Origin: Parafrankia discariae
Lineage (GTDB): Bacteria; Actinomycetota; Actinomycetes; Frankiales; Frankiaceae
Direction: 5' to 3'
DNA: 64,000 nucleotides
Assembly (NCBI RefSeq): GCF_000373365.1
Contig: NZ_KB891102.1
Location: 389,632 to 453,631 of the forward strand
The notes below the pieces were generated by a model. It saw only the letters and a program-made list of their open reading frames with translations. It searched no databases and was not told the DNA's origin. A program made the translations under genes and the position numbers. Positions 37,097 through 45,837 of the stretch are shown here, one piece after another; positions within the stretch are counted from its first letter, which is position 1; every line of letters begins with the position of its first letter.

Positions 37097-38494
37097 TCAG
37101 CCGGCAGGCTCGACCCGCGCCAGCTTGCGGCCGACCTTGAGGTACACGGCACCGGGCCGGCCGTCGAGCCTGCCCTTGAGGACGGCGGACAGCGGCTCCC
37201 GGACGTCGTCCGGTGTGAGCGGCACCTGGGTCTGGCCCTCCTCGGACTCGACCACCAGCCGCAGCCCGTTCTGCTCCGCGACCCGGCGGACGTCGCCGTT
37301 GCTCTTCGCGAACCCGAGCCCCCGCACCGTCCCGGCGACCGTCGCGCCGAGATCGGAGATCACCGGCAGGTCGTCGACCTCGGCGAAGGCGCGGCGGGAG
37401 AACCGCGCGACGAACTCGGTCCGGGCCGTCATCGCGGCGTCCACCCCGTGGATCGCCGCCGTCACCTCGCCGGCGAGGATCTTCTTGAGGTCCATCGGGT
37501 GCGCCGTGCCGGTCTCGCGCCGGGCGGTCAGGATGGCGAGCTCGGAGTCGCGCCACTCGCTGAGCGCGCGGAAGTACGGTTCGACGAGCCGGTCCGGCAC
37601 GGACATGATCTTCCCGAAGATCTCACCGGGCGCGGCCGTCAGCGGGACGTAGTTGCCGCGGCTCTTGCTCATCTTGGCGCCGGTGCCGTCGGTGCCCTCG
37701 ATCAGCGAGGTGGCCACGACGATCTCCGGGGTCTGGCCGCAGATCTCCATGACCTTGCGGCACATCTGCATGTTCAGGAACTGGTCGATGCCACCGATCT
37801 CCAGATCGCTGTCGACCTCGACCGAGTCGAGCGCCATCACCACCGAGTACAGCAGCTCGGCCAGGGAGAGCCCGTGGCCGGCGTCGAGGCGACGCCGGAA
37901 GTCCTCCCGCTGCAGCGACATCGACACCGGGATCCGTGAGACGATCTCCAGCAGCCGCGGCAGCCTCACCTCGCGCAACCAGTCGCCGTTGCGGCGGAAC
38001 TCGGCCCGCTCGAAGTCGAAGAACGGGGCGACCTGGGCCCGGTAGGTGGTCAGGTTGCGGGCGATATCCTCGTCGGTGAGCGCCGGGCGCTCGTCCGACC
38101 GGCCGGACGGGTCGCCGATCTTGGCGGTGATGTCACCGACGATGAACACGACGCGGTGCCCCATCCGCGCGAACCGGCTCAGGAGCAGCATCGGCACCGC
38201 GTGGCCGAGGTGGACCTCGGCGCCGGTCGGGTCGATGCCGAACTTCGCCACGAAGGGACGTGAGCGGGCGGCCGCGTCGCCGATGCGGGCCGCCAGCGCC
38301 TCGGGTGAGGGCTGCAGGTCCTGCGAGCGCTCGGCGATCAGGGCCGCCTGCTCGGCGGGGGCGAGGTCGGAGAGGTCGAGGCCGCGGCGCTCGGTGGTCC
38401 GCTCCAGCAGCTCACGCACGGAGGCGTCGGATGCCAGGTCGGCCCCACCGAGCAGCGCGGTGACATGGTCGACGGAGGCTCCGAGTCGGGTCAT
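37097..38494 (-). CDS. tyrS: Tyrosyl-tRNA synthetase
   Basis: 465 residues from ATG 38494. It charges tRNA-Tyr. HLGH near residue 95 and KMSKSRG near 273 are the class I signatures. The tyrosine pocket is seen in VVFIVGDITAKIGDPSGRSD and LLYSVVMALDSVEVDSDLEIGGIDQ. The C-terminal domain ends in an S4-like fold (VYLKVGRKLARVEP). An in-frame TTG nine bases upstream is less likely. The gene converges with the kinase gene across 38 bp. Confidence 0.95.
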   Translation of the reverse strand: MTRLGASVDHVTALLGGADLASDASVRELLERTTERRGLDLSDLAPAEQAALIAERSQDLQPSPEALAARIGDAAARSRPFVAKFGIDPTGAEVHLGHAVPMLLLSRFARMGHRVVFIVGDITAKIGDPSGRSDERPALTDEDIARNLTTYRAQVAPFFDFERAEFRRNGDWLREVRLPRLLEIVSRIPVSMSLQREDFRRRLDAGHGLSLAELLYSVVMALDSVEVDSDLEIGGIDQFLNMQMCRKVMEICGQTPEIVVATSLIEGTDGTGAKMSKSRGNYVPLTAAPGEIFGKIMSVPDRLVEPYFRALSEWRDSELAILTARRETGTAHPMDLKKILAGEVTAAIHGVDAAMTARTEFVARFSRRAFAEVDDLPVISDLGATVAGTVRGLGFAKSNGDVRRVAEQNGLRLVVESEEGQTQVPLTPDDVREPLSAVLKGRLDGRPGAVYLKVGRKLARVEPAG

Positions 38495-38574
38495 GGCTGA
38501 CAATGGTAGTCAGCGTCGAGCGCCCTGATCTCCGCCCGACTCTCCCCTCCCCGTCAGGCGGCGGGCCGGGCGGC

Positions 38575-39062
38575 GGGGGCAGCATCGCCGCGCCGAACTG
38601 GCGGATGACCAGCGGCCACACCACCCGGTCGCGCAGTCGGCCCAACGGCCCCCGCGCCGGCGCCAGGCCCAGGCCGTACGGGGGGATCCCCCGGCCCGGC
38701 AGGGCGACGAGCGACGGCAGCACGATCCCCCACGGCCGCCCGGACGCCCGCGCGGCGATCGCGGCGCCGTAGGCGTTGGTGTCGACGAGGATCACGTCCG
38801 GGTCCACCTGGGCGACGGCTCGGTCGAGGTCGGCCCGCTCCAGGGGGCCGCGTGACATCAGCCCGGCGAGCGCCCGCCGGAGCTGGGCCGGGCCCGTGCC
38901 GCCCGCGTCCGCCTTGACCTCGATCTCATCGATGCGCGGGTCGGTCGGCGCGATGTTCAGGCCGTCGGCCCACGGGCCGTCCACCAGCCGCGCGCCGATG
39001 CGCAGGTGGATCTCGTGCCCCCGGTCGCGCAGAGCACGCAGACCAGGGACCAGCGGGAACAA
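38575..39062 (-). pseudogene. MGT-type glycosyltransferase, N-terminal remnant
   Basis: The minus-strand frame reads FPLVPGLRALRDRGHEIHLR, then ILVDTNAYGAAIAARASGRP and GIPPYGLGLAPARGPLGRLR. This order is characteristic of the acceptor-binding half of UDP-glycosyl/macrolide glycosyltransferases. The sequence stops matching near 38575 (RQFGAAMLPP) and runs into low complexity; the whole donor-binding half is missing. The true N-terminal Met is also lost at the junction with an MFS remnant. It is a decayed gene, not a working enzyme. Confidence 0.6.
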
Positions 39063-39064
39063 AC

Positions 39065-39193
39065 GAGCGCGGCCCGGCGCCCGGCGTCTTCGACGCCATC
39101 CCGATCGACTTCTCCTACCTCTGGTTCGCGCTCGCGCTGTTCCTCATGGGCCTGGCGACGGGCCTGTTCGTCGCGCCGAACACCAGCAGCGTG
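39065..39193 (+). pseudogene. MFS exporter remnant (about 40 residues)
   Basis: The plus frame reads GVFDAIPIDFSYLWFALALF, then MGLATGLFVAPNTSSV, an unmistakable late-loop/helix segment of DHA2 exporters. It begins three bases after the glycosyltransferase remnant ends and ends at SSV, with a stop 25 bases later. It lies immediately upstream of a MerR regulator gene. MerR-exporter pairs are common, so this is probably what is left of the regulator's target. Confidence 0.6.
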
Positions 39194-39312
39194 AGAGGAG
39201 AAACTCGCCGGAGCGGGTGAGGTCTCGGCGATGGAGGATGGAACGGGTATCGACCTGCCGGGCCGATCGGACGCCCGCTGAGTGCGGGACAGGCACTGGG
39301 AAAATCGCTTTC

Positions 39313-39942
39313 ATGAACAGCACCATCGACGACGAGGACCTGGCCGCGGCCGAGACCCGGTCCGACGCCGAGACCCGGTCCGCGCCGGAACCGGGCGGGC
39401 CCGTCCGGGGCGGGCCCGCGCTGACGGGACCCGCCCCGCAGGCACCCGCTCCGGGGGCGACCGCCCCGGACGGGTCCGACCCGGAGGCGCCCGGCCCGAC
39501 CACGCCCGCCGCCGAGTCCGGCCTCTACGCGATCGGCCAGGCCGCTCGGGAGCTCGGCGTCTCGGTCCGCTCGCTGCGGTACTACCAGGAGGTCGGGCTG
39601 CTCACCCCGTCCGGCCGCACGACCGGCGGGAACCGGCTGTACGCCGACGCCGACCTGGCCCGGGTGCGCCGGATCCGTGAGCTGCAGGAACTGCTCGGCT
39701 TCAACCTCGACGAGATCCGGATCATGCTCGGGCACGAGGACCGGCTGGCCCGGGTCCGGGTGGACTACCGCGCCTCGTCCGACGCTGTCGAGCGGGCCCA
39801 GCTCCTCGACGACGCCGAGGAGGCGTACACCCAGCTCAGGGACGAGATCGACGAGAAGATCGGCCGGCTCGCGGCCTTTCGCGCCGAGATGAACGGCCAC
39901 CTCGAGCGGGTGGCGCTCGCCCGGGCGGAACTCACCGAGTGA
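39313..39942 (+). CDS. MerR-family transcriptional regulator
   Basis: 209 residues. The first 68 are a Pro/Ala/Gly-rich extension, followed by a winged HTH (LYAIGQAARELGVSVRSLRY, VGLLTPSGRTTGGNRLY, ADLARVRRIRELQELLGFNL) and a coiled-coil helix. No metal-binding cysteines are seen, so it is likely drug-responsive and not a metal sensor. The ATG is at 39313, 120 bp after the MFS remnant; it may now regulate only itself. Confidence 0.88.
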   Translation: MNSTIDDEDLAAAETRSDAETRSAPEPGGPVRGGPALTGPAPQAPAPGATAPDGSDPEAPGPTTPAAESGLYAIGQAARELGVSVRSLRYYQEVGLLTPSGRTTGGNRLYADADLARVRRIRELQELLGFNLDEIRIMLGHEDRLARVRVDYRASSDAVERAQLLDDAEEAYTQLRDEIDEKIGRLAAFRAEMNGHLERVALARAELTE

Positions 39943-39981
39943 CCGGGCGCCGCCCGGCGCCGGCGGCCCGCCCGGCGCCGC

Positions 39982-40599
39982 TCAGCCCATGGTGCGGCTG
40001 CCGTCGAGGCTCTCCCGGATGATGTCCGCGTGGCCGGCGTGCTGCGACGTCTCGGCGATGATGTGCAGCAGGACGCGCCGCATCGACCAACTCGCCCCCG
40101 GCTCGAACCACGGGGCCTCGGGCAGCGGCCGGGTCAGGCCGAGGTCGGGCAGCGACTCGACGACCTCCCTGGTCCGCTCGGCCGTCGCCTCGTAGTCGGC
40201 GAGCAGCCCGGTCAAGGTGTCTCCCATCAGCATCTGGTGCTGCTTCATCCAGTTCTCGGGGTCCCCGCTCTGAACGCCGCTGACGATGAAGTCGGTCCAG
40301 GAGCGCTCGGCCGCCGTCACGTGCTTGATCAGCCCGCCGAGGCACAGCGCGCTGACGGTGGTGCGCCGGGCCGCCTGCTCGTCGGTCAGGTCACGGACGG
40401 TGTAGCGCAGGAAGTCCCGGTGCTTCGCCAGCGTCGTGAGCAGATCCTCCTTCTCGCCGACGGTCCCGCCCTCGGCGGCACCGCCGCCGGCCTCGTCGAC
40501 CGTGTCGGGGTCGGTGCCCAGGTCGACCTCGGTCTCGGTCACGGTGCCGGTCGCGGTGCCGGTCTCGGGCCCGCTCTCGACGTCCACGGTGCTGCTCAT
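39982..40599 (-). CDS. DinB/DUF664-family protein (mycothiol-dependent thiol transferase type)
   Basis: 205 residues. A Thr/Val/Glu-rich N-terminus of about 45 residues precedes the four-helix DinB fold. The metal histidines are visible as GGLIKHVTAAERSWTDF and LLHIIAETSQHAGHADIIRE (HxxxH). Actinobacterial members often use mycothiol or bacillithiol to modify xenobiotics. AGGTGGGA precedes ATG 40599; a GTG at 40608 adds three residues. The gene converges with merR across 40 bp. Confidence 0.82.
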   Translation of the reverse strand: MSSTVDVESGPETGTATGTVTETEVDLGTDPDTVDEAGGGAAEGGTVGEKEDLLTTLAKHRDFLRYTVRDLTDEQAARRTTVSALCLGGLIKHVTAAERSWTDFIVSGVQSGDPENWMKQHQMLMGDTLTGLLADYEATAERTREVVESLPDLGLTRPLPEAPWFEPGASWSMRRVLLHIIAETSQHAGHADIIRESLDGSRTMG

Positions 40600-40761
40600 G
40601 GTTCCCACCTCTGCTCGCCGGTGACTGCTCGCCGGATGACTGTGGAGCCGACGATAGGAACCCTTGCGGACAGCTTCTGTCCTGGAGCGGAACCCGAGCC
40701 GGCAAGTCGGGGCCGGGGCCGGGCGAGCCGGCGGGCGGGGTGGGGCCGACCGGCGACGCGG

Positions 40762-43203
40762 TCAGCCGCGAGTGGCGTCGGCCAGCCGCTGTCCGCTCTC
40801 CAGCGCCGGGACGACACTGCCGGTCGGGATCTCGAACCGGTCGGTCGACTCGTCCAGGACGATCGCGCGCGCCGTGGCGATGTCGAACCACATGCCGACC
40901 AGGTGCAGCCGGCCCTCCGCCTCGGCGCGGCGCACCACGGACAGCCCGCGCAGCGCGACGAGCTGCTGCGCGACGCTGACCCGGCTCAGCTCGTCGGGCT
41001 CCGGCGGGAGTCCACCGGCGTCGCGGACCGCGCGGGCCAGCGCCGGTTCGCCGTGGCGCAGCCAGGCCTCCAGGTTGCGCAGCGGGCCGACGCTGGTGCT
41101 GTGCCCCGGGGTGCCCCGGTCGAGCAGGGCGGCGACCGCGCCGCAGCCGGAGTGTCCGCAGACGGCGATGGTCCGAACGCGGAGCACCTCGACGGCGTAC
41201 TCGATCGCGGCCAGGGTCGAGTCACCGACCGCCTGCGGGCCGGGGACGAACGCGCCCGGCGTGCGCACGGTGAACAGGTCCCCCGGGCCACTGCTGGTGA
41301 TCACGTTCGGCACGAGCCGCGAGTCGCTGCAGGTGATGAACAGGGTGGACGGCCGCTGCCCCGCAGTCAGCTCGGTGAGGAACGGCTCGATCATCGGGGC
41401 TGTCCGGCGGTGGAACTCGTCCACGCCGTTGAGCAGGTGCTGGCGGTCGTGGAGCTGACCGTGCTGCCAGTCCGACCAGGGCGCGAGCCAGCGCGGCGGC
41501 CGCGCCGACCGGGCGTGCCGGCCGGTGGAGCGTCCCCCGAACAGGCTCCTGGACAGCCGCCCCCCACGGGGCCGGGCCGCGACGGTGGGGATGGCCAGCG
41601 GCGCGGCCCCCACCTCGTCGACGGTCACCGTGGCACCGGCGCGGTGCCGCTCGGCGATCCAGTCGTCCAGCATCTTGTGCGCGCCGTGGTCGAGGTAGTC
41701 GACGGCCAGGTCGAGCCGGACGGACGCCCCGGCGGGCACCTCGGCGAGCCGGCGGGACAGCCGGGGCAGGGACAGGAAGGTCAGCGCGCCCTCGACGACG
41801 ACCCGCCACGGCGCGCCGGGGTCGGTGGGCGGGTGCACGTGGACCGGTGCCACCAGCGTCCGGCGCAGCGCGAGCAGCAGGGCGGTGGCGATCCCGATCA
41901 GGACGCCCTCGAGCAGGTTGAGCAGCACCACGCCGACGACCGTCGTCAGGTAGATCGCGAGCTCGCCGTGGCGGGCGATCGCGCGGATGTGCGCGAGGTC
42001 GACGAGGCGCAGGCCGATGACGACCAGCAGCCCGGCGAGCACGGCGAGCGGGATGCGCCCCACCAGCGGTGCCAGCAGCAGCGCGAAGCCGGCCATCCAC
42101 AGGCCGTGCAGGATCGCCGAGGCGCGGGTGCGGGCGCCGGCGCGGACGTTCGTCGAACTGCGGACGATGACGCCGGTGACCGGCAGCCCGCCGAGCAGGC
42201 CGGAGACCGTGTTCGCGGCACCCTGGCCGAGCAGCTCGCGGTCGAGGTCGCCGCGCGGGCCGGAGTGCATCGCCTCCACGGCGACCGCCGACAGCAGCGA
42301 CTCGATGCTCGCGACCAGGGCGACCGTCAGCACGGCCAGCGTGATCGCGCCCCACTCACCGCCGGCGGGCAGCTCGGGCAGGGCGATCGCGCCCAGCAGG
42401 TCGTCGGGCAGGGCGACCCGCGGGACGTCGAACGGCAGCGACGCCGCGGTCACCAGCGACACCGCGGCCAGCGGTGCCGGGATGGCGGACACCGGCCGGG
42501 GCAGCCGCGTCCACACGACGGTCAGCGCGATGGTCGCGATGCCGAGCAGCGCCGCCGCCGGGACAGCCGGCGACGCGATCTCGCCGGGCAGGACGATGAG
42601 GTTGTGCCAGGCGGTCGAGCCGGCGGTGCCGCCGAGCACGACGTGGATCTGCCCGATCACGATGGTCAGGCCGATGCCGGCGAGCATGCCGTGCACGACC
42701 GCGGGTGAGATCGCCAGGGCCGCGCGGGCGACCCGGCTCAGGCCGAACAGGATCTGCACCAGGCCCGCGGCGGCGGTGACGAAACAGGCGGTCCGCCAGC
42801 CGTGCGTGGCCACGATCTCGGCCACTACGGCGGTGAGGCCGGCCGCCGGGCCGGAGACCTGCAGCGGGACTCCGCCGACGGCGCCGGCGACGACGCCGCC
42901 GACGACCGCCGCGATGATGCCGGCGACCACCGGGGCGCCCGAGGCGACCGCGATGCCCAGCGAGAGCGGAAGCGCCACCAGGAAGACGACGACGGACGCC
43001 TCAAGATCGTGGCGCCAGGTCCGCCGGAGGATGCGACCGGCTGGACCACCGGGCGCGGGAGGCCCGGTGCCGCCGGGGGCGGTGCCGCCGGAGCGGACCG
43101 GGGTGGGGTGATCCGAGTCGATCTCGGACGGATAGGGCAGCGCGGTCGGGGCAGGCGCCACCGACGACGGCTGTTTTCTTGGCTCGTGGTGCTCGGCGTG
43201 CAC
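40762..43203 (-). CDS. SulP anion transporter fused to beta-carbonic anhydrase
   Basis: 813 residues. An N-terminal Pro-rich cytoplasmic stretch leads to the SulP transporter (DLEASVVVFLVALPLSLGIA, GGVPLQVSGPAAGLTAVVAE), then a STAS-like segment (EGALTFLSLPRLSRRLAEVP). A class I beta-carbonic anhydrase occupies the last 230 residues: FITCSDSRLVP near 624 and VCGHSGCGAVAALLD near 682, with all three zinc ligands (Cys, His, Cys) and the Asp-Arg pair. It probably imports bicarbonate (or another anion) and interconverts it with CO2 at the membrane. GAGGAGACGATC precedes the GTG start. Confidence 0.93.
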   Translation of the reverse strand: MHAEHHEPRKQPSSVAPAPTALPYPSEIDSDHPTPVRSGGTAPGGTGPPAPGGPAGRILRRTWRHDLEASVVVFLVALPLSLGIAVASGAPVVAGIIAAVVGGVVAGAVGGVPLQVSGPAAGLTAVVAEIVATHGWRTACFVTAAAGLVQILFGLSRVARAALAISPAVVHGMLAGIGLTIVIGQIHVVLGGTAGSTAWHNLIVLPGEIASPAVPAAALLGIATIALTVVWTRLPRPVSAIPAPLAAVSLVTAASLPFDVPRVALPDDLLGAIALPELPAGGEWGAITLAVLTVALVASIESLLSAVAVEAMHSGPRGDLDRELLGQGAANTVSGLLGGLPVTGVIVRSSTNVRAGARTRASAILHGLWMAGFALLLAPLVGRIPLAVLAGLLVVIGLRLVDLAHIRAIARHGELAIYLTTVVGVVLLNLLEGVLIGIATALLLALRRTLVAPVHVHPPTDPGAPWRVVVEGALTFLSLPRLSRRLAEVPAGASVRLDLAVDYLDHGAHKMLDDWIAERHRAGATVTVDEVGAAPLAIPTVAARPRGGRLSRSLFGGRSTGRHARSARPPRWLAPWSDWQHGQLHDRQHLLNGVDEFHRRTAPMIEPFLTELTAGQRPSTLFITCSDSRLVPNVITSSGPGDLFTVRTPGAFVPGPQAVGDSTLAAIEYAVEVLRVRTIAVCGHSGCGAVAALLDRGTPGHSTSVGPLRNLEAWLRHGEPALARAVRDAGGLPPEPDELSRVSVAQQLVALRGLSVVRRAEAEGRLHLVGMWFDIATARAIVLDESTDRFEIPTGSVVPALESGQRLADATRG

Positions 43204-43599
43204 GATCGTCTCCTCGGCGAGGGCGCAACGTCAGCGTCAGGCCATCTATTCTCGATGTTGAGTGGTACAGGTTCGAACACGTTACGTGACCAGAACCCGG
43301 AACCCCCAGCCCACTCCGCCACTCCGTGGTGGGCGCGCAGTAGTCACTGAGCAATATTCCCAGGGTGGAGCCGCGATCCTGGACGCGCGGCGCGTCACAA
43401 CGGCATCGTAGAGTAGCCATCCCGGCCGATCGGGGTGTAAAGGCCCCGAGCCGCTCGCGACCTGCGGCCCATCCCGTCGGGTCACTCGCTTCCCGCGGGC
43501 GCCGCGAACCACGTCACAACGGTGACGAACCGCCCGCGGCGGCCGGGAACCCGCCCGGTACGGCCGGCCGGTGCCGTTCACCCCGACCGTCGCGACCGG
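43204..43599. promoter_or_regulatory. 396-bp region upstream of the SulP-carbonic anhydrase gene
   Basis: No gene is seen. It separates SulP-CA from the divergent CadD remnant and likely contains the SulP-CA promoter; an AT-richer stretch near 43225-43290 (CATCTATTCTCGATGTTGAG) is the best candidate. No confident hexamers were identified. Confidence 0.35.
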
Positions 43600-43782
43600 A
43601 TGAACCCGGGCACCGTCGGGACGGCGATCGGCCTGTTCGCCGTCACCAACATCGACGGCATCCTGGTGCTGGCGCTGTTCTTCGCCCGCGCGCTGAGCCG
43701 CTGGGGGCACGTGCCGCTGCCGCCGGCCCTGGTGACCATCGGCCTGACCAGCCTCGTCGAGGGCGGGGCCTTCGGTCTCTGA
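43600..43782 (+). pseudogene. CadD-like cadmium/cation exporter, internally deleted
   Basis: 60 residues. The first 28 (TVGTAIGLFAVTNIDGILVL, ALFFAR) equal the CadD N-terminus, and the last 30 (ALSRWGHVPLPPALVTIGL, LVEGGAFGL) equal its C-terminus. The middle of about 140 residues is missing without a frame break. CadD proteins usually read TNIDD; here the second aspartate is glycine. A normal CadD has about 200 residues and five or more helices, so this cannot be a working exporter unless it has a new small-protein role. Confidence 0.7.
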
Positions 43783-43799
43783 CGGGACGCCGGCCGGCC

Positions 43800-44696
43800 T
43801 CAGGCGCCGGCGCCGTCCAGGGGGCGTCTGCTCGGTGGACGGCCGGTCGAGCCCTCGGTGAACCCGGTGAACCGGCGGGTCACCCCCCGGGGGTCGGAGG
43901 TGTCGGTCATCCGCGGGCCCCAGGCGACCATCCCGCCGTCGACCCGGATCGCCTCCCCGGTCAGGAAGGCGCTGTCCGGACCGGCGAGGAAGAGCACGAC
44001 GCCGGCGATGTCCTCGGGCCGGCCCAGGTCGGGCCAGGGCTGGAAGGTCGCCATCCGGGCCCGGATGGCCGCCTCGTCGCGCCCCATGACCAGCGGCGTG
44101 TCGACGAGGCCGGGGCAGATCGCGTTGACCCGGATCCGGTGCGCCGCCAGCTCCACGGCCGCGTTGCAGGTGAAGTTGATGACCGCGGCCTTGGCCGCCG
44201 AGTACGCGGTCGGGCCGCCGCCACCGCCGACTCCGGCGACCGAGGAGTTGTTGATGATCGACCCGCCGCCGCCCTGGGCGATCATCGCGCGGGCGGCGTG
44301 CTTCGTCCCGAGGAACATCCCGCGGCTGATCACGCCGAAGGTGCGGTCCCAGTCGGCGACGTCGAGCTCGGTGAGCGGGCCGAACGCCCCGCCGACCCCG
44401 GCGTTGTTGAACATGACGTCGAGGCGCCCGAACCGCTCGACGGCCGCGGCGACGAGCGCGGCGACCTCCGCCTCGTCGGCGACGTCCGCCCGCTCGAAAC
44501 GGAGCCGGGCCGGGTCGGCGACCTCGTCGAGCAGCAGCCGGGCGTTCGCCTCGTTCACGTCGCCGAAGACCACCCGCGCCCCGGCGGCGAGGAAGCGCCG
44601 CACGCTCGCGCGGCCGATCCCGCTGGCTCCCCCCGTGACCACGACGACGCGGTCCACCAGGCCGTCCCGTGCGTCTTCGGGCAGGTCAGCGGCCAC
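43800..44696 (-). CDS. SDR-family oxidoreductase
   Basis: 298 residues. Classical SDR: VVVVTGGASGIGRASVRRFL, acidic GDVNEANAR (NAD-preferring), MFNNAGVGGAFGPL, NNSSVAGVGGGGGPTAYSAAK with the catalytic Ser-Tyr-Lys set, and VNAICPGLVDTP. It should oxidise or reduce an alcohol/ketone; substrate is unknown. The GTG start lies inside the 3' end of the upstream epimerase gene (11-bp overlap), with GGAAAGGTGG upstream. The last 40 residues are low complexity. Confidence 0.9.
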   Translation of the reverse strand: MAADLPEDARDGLVDRVVVVTGGASGIGRASVRRFLAAGARVVFGDVNEANARLLLDEVADPARLRFERADVADEAEVAALVAAAVERFGRLDVMFNNAGVGGAFGPLTELDVADWDRTFGVISRGMFLGTKHAARAMIAQGGGGSIINNSSVAGVGGGGGPTAYSAAKAAVINFTCNAAVELAAHRIRVNAICPGLVDTPLVMGRDEAAIRARMATFQPWPDLGRPEDIAGVVLFLAGPDSAFLTGEAIRVDGGMVAWGPRMTDTSDPRGVTRRFTGFTEGSTGRPPSRRPLDGAGA

Positions 44697-45798
44697 GATG
44701 GTCCACCTTTCCGGGCTGGGTCGGGTGCGGCATGCTGTGCACCGGCGGCGCGGCGTACTGGTCGACGGCCGAGCGCACCCGGTCGACGGCGGAGCGGTAC
44801 TCGGCGATCAGGGCGTCCTCGGTCGGGTAGTCGAACCGGTCGGTGAACGACGGGCTGGTGCTGACGTCGAAGTCGGGTCGCTCGGCGTACCACGCCAGGA
44901 GCTCCTCGACCGCCTGGACCGGGTCGACCACCGCTTCGCAGCCGAGCTCGCGGCGCGCCTTCTCGGTACTCAGGACGCAGTGCTCGGTCGTCGTGCCCCC
45001 CAGCGGCAGCAGCGTGGTCGTGGCCTCGACGGCGATCTCCCGCGGCAGCGCCACCACTTCCAGATCCGCGCCCATCAGGCGGACGATCAGCTCGACCCAC
45101 TGCCGCAGCGACCAGTCGGTGGGATCACCGGCGTTGTAGATCTGGCCGGCGGCGGCCCGCGGGCGGTCGACCGCGGCGAGCACGAACGCCGCCGCGTTGC
45201 GCGCCGCGCAGCGGGTGTGGATCTGGGATCCGCCGTCCGGCAGGATCAGGTGCGGACGCCCGTCGCGCACGCGCCGCACGATCGACCACTCGGCCGGCCG
45301 GGCGTTGTTCGGCCCGTAGAGCATCGGGAAACGGAACAGCGTGGCGCCCGGGTGGTGCGCGAACGCCGCCGCCTCGGCGTCGACCAACCGCCGGGAGAAC
45401 CGGACGGCCGGGTCGTCGGAGCGCTCCTGGACGACCGGGTGGTCCTCGGTGACCGGGATCGGCAGCCGGCGCGTCCCGTCACCGGGAAAGAACCCCTGGT
45501 AGACCGGCACACCGCCGATGCCGACGAACTGGCCGCACCGCCCGGCGAGCGCCGGCGCGAGATGTCGCATCCGCCCGTACATGGCCAGGACGACGTCGAA
45601 CTCGCGTAAACCGAGCGCCTCGTCGATCGACTCCCGGAAGTGCGGATCGCCGTGGAGGTGCTCGACGTCAGCGAGCTCCGGCGGTTCGTGGGCTCCCCGA
45701 TGGAAGATCGTGACGTCGTGCCCCCGCCCGAGCAGACCTCGCACGATGTGCGGTCCGGTCGGCCCGGTTCCACCCACCACCAGCACCTTCACGGCCAC
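44686..45798 (-). CDS. NAD-dependent epimerase/dehydratase-family protein
   Basis: 370 residues, extended/atypical SDR. LVVGGTGPTGPHIVRGLLGR is the dinucleotide-binding motif, and FVGIGGVPVYQGFFPGDG occupies the active-site Ser region. LFRFPMLYGPNNARP and AARNAAAFVLAAVDRPRAAA are family signatures. The YxxxK motif of classic members is not apparent (FSRRLVDAE stands at the expected place), so it may be a binding or isomerase-like member. It is coupled to the SDR gene downstream. The start could be GTG 45798 or 45792. Confidence 0.82.
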   Translation of the reverse strand: MAVKVLVVGGTGPTGPHIVRGLLGRGHDVTIFHRGAHEPPELADVEHLHGDPHFRESIDEALGLREFDVVLAMYGRMRHLAPALAGRCGQFVGIGGVPVYQGFFPGDGTRRLPIPVTEDHPVVQERSDDPAVRFSRRLVDAEAAAFAHHPGATLFRFPMLYGPNNARPAEWSIVRRVRDGRPHLILPDGGSQIHTRCAARNAAAFVLAAVDRPRAAAGQIYNAGDPTDWSLRQWVELIVRLMGADLEVVALPREIAVEATTTLLPLGGTTTEHCVLSTEKARRELGCEAVVDPVQAVEELLAWYAERPDFDVSTSPSFTDRFDYPTEDALIAEYRSAVDRVRSAVDQYAAPPVHSMPHPTQPGKVDHRGR

Positions 45799-45837
45799 GC
45801 CCCTCCCGCTCGGCCGGGACTCTCCCGCTGGCCGAGC

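Noticed and set aside
40030-42708. Plus-strand open frame of 892 codons
   Set aside because: Antisense to the dinB and SulP-CA genes, both of which have complete motifs; the composition is Gln/Asp/Arg/His-rich shadow.
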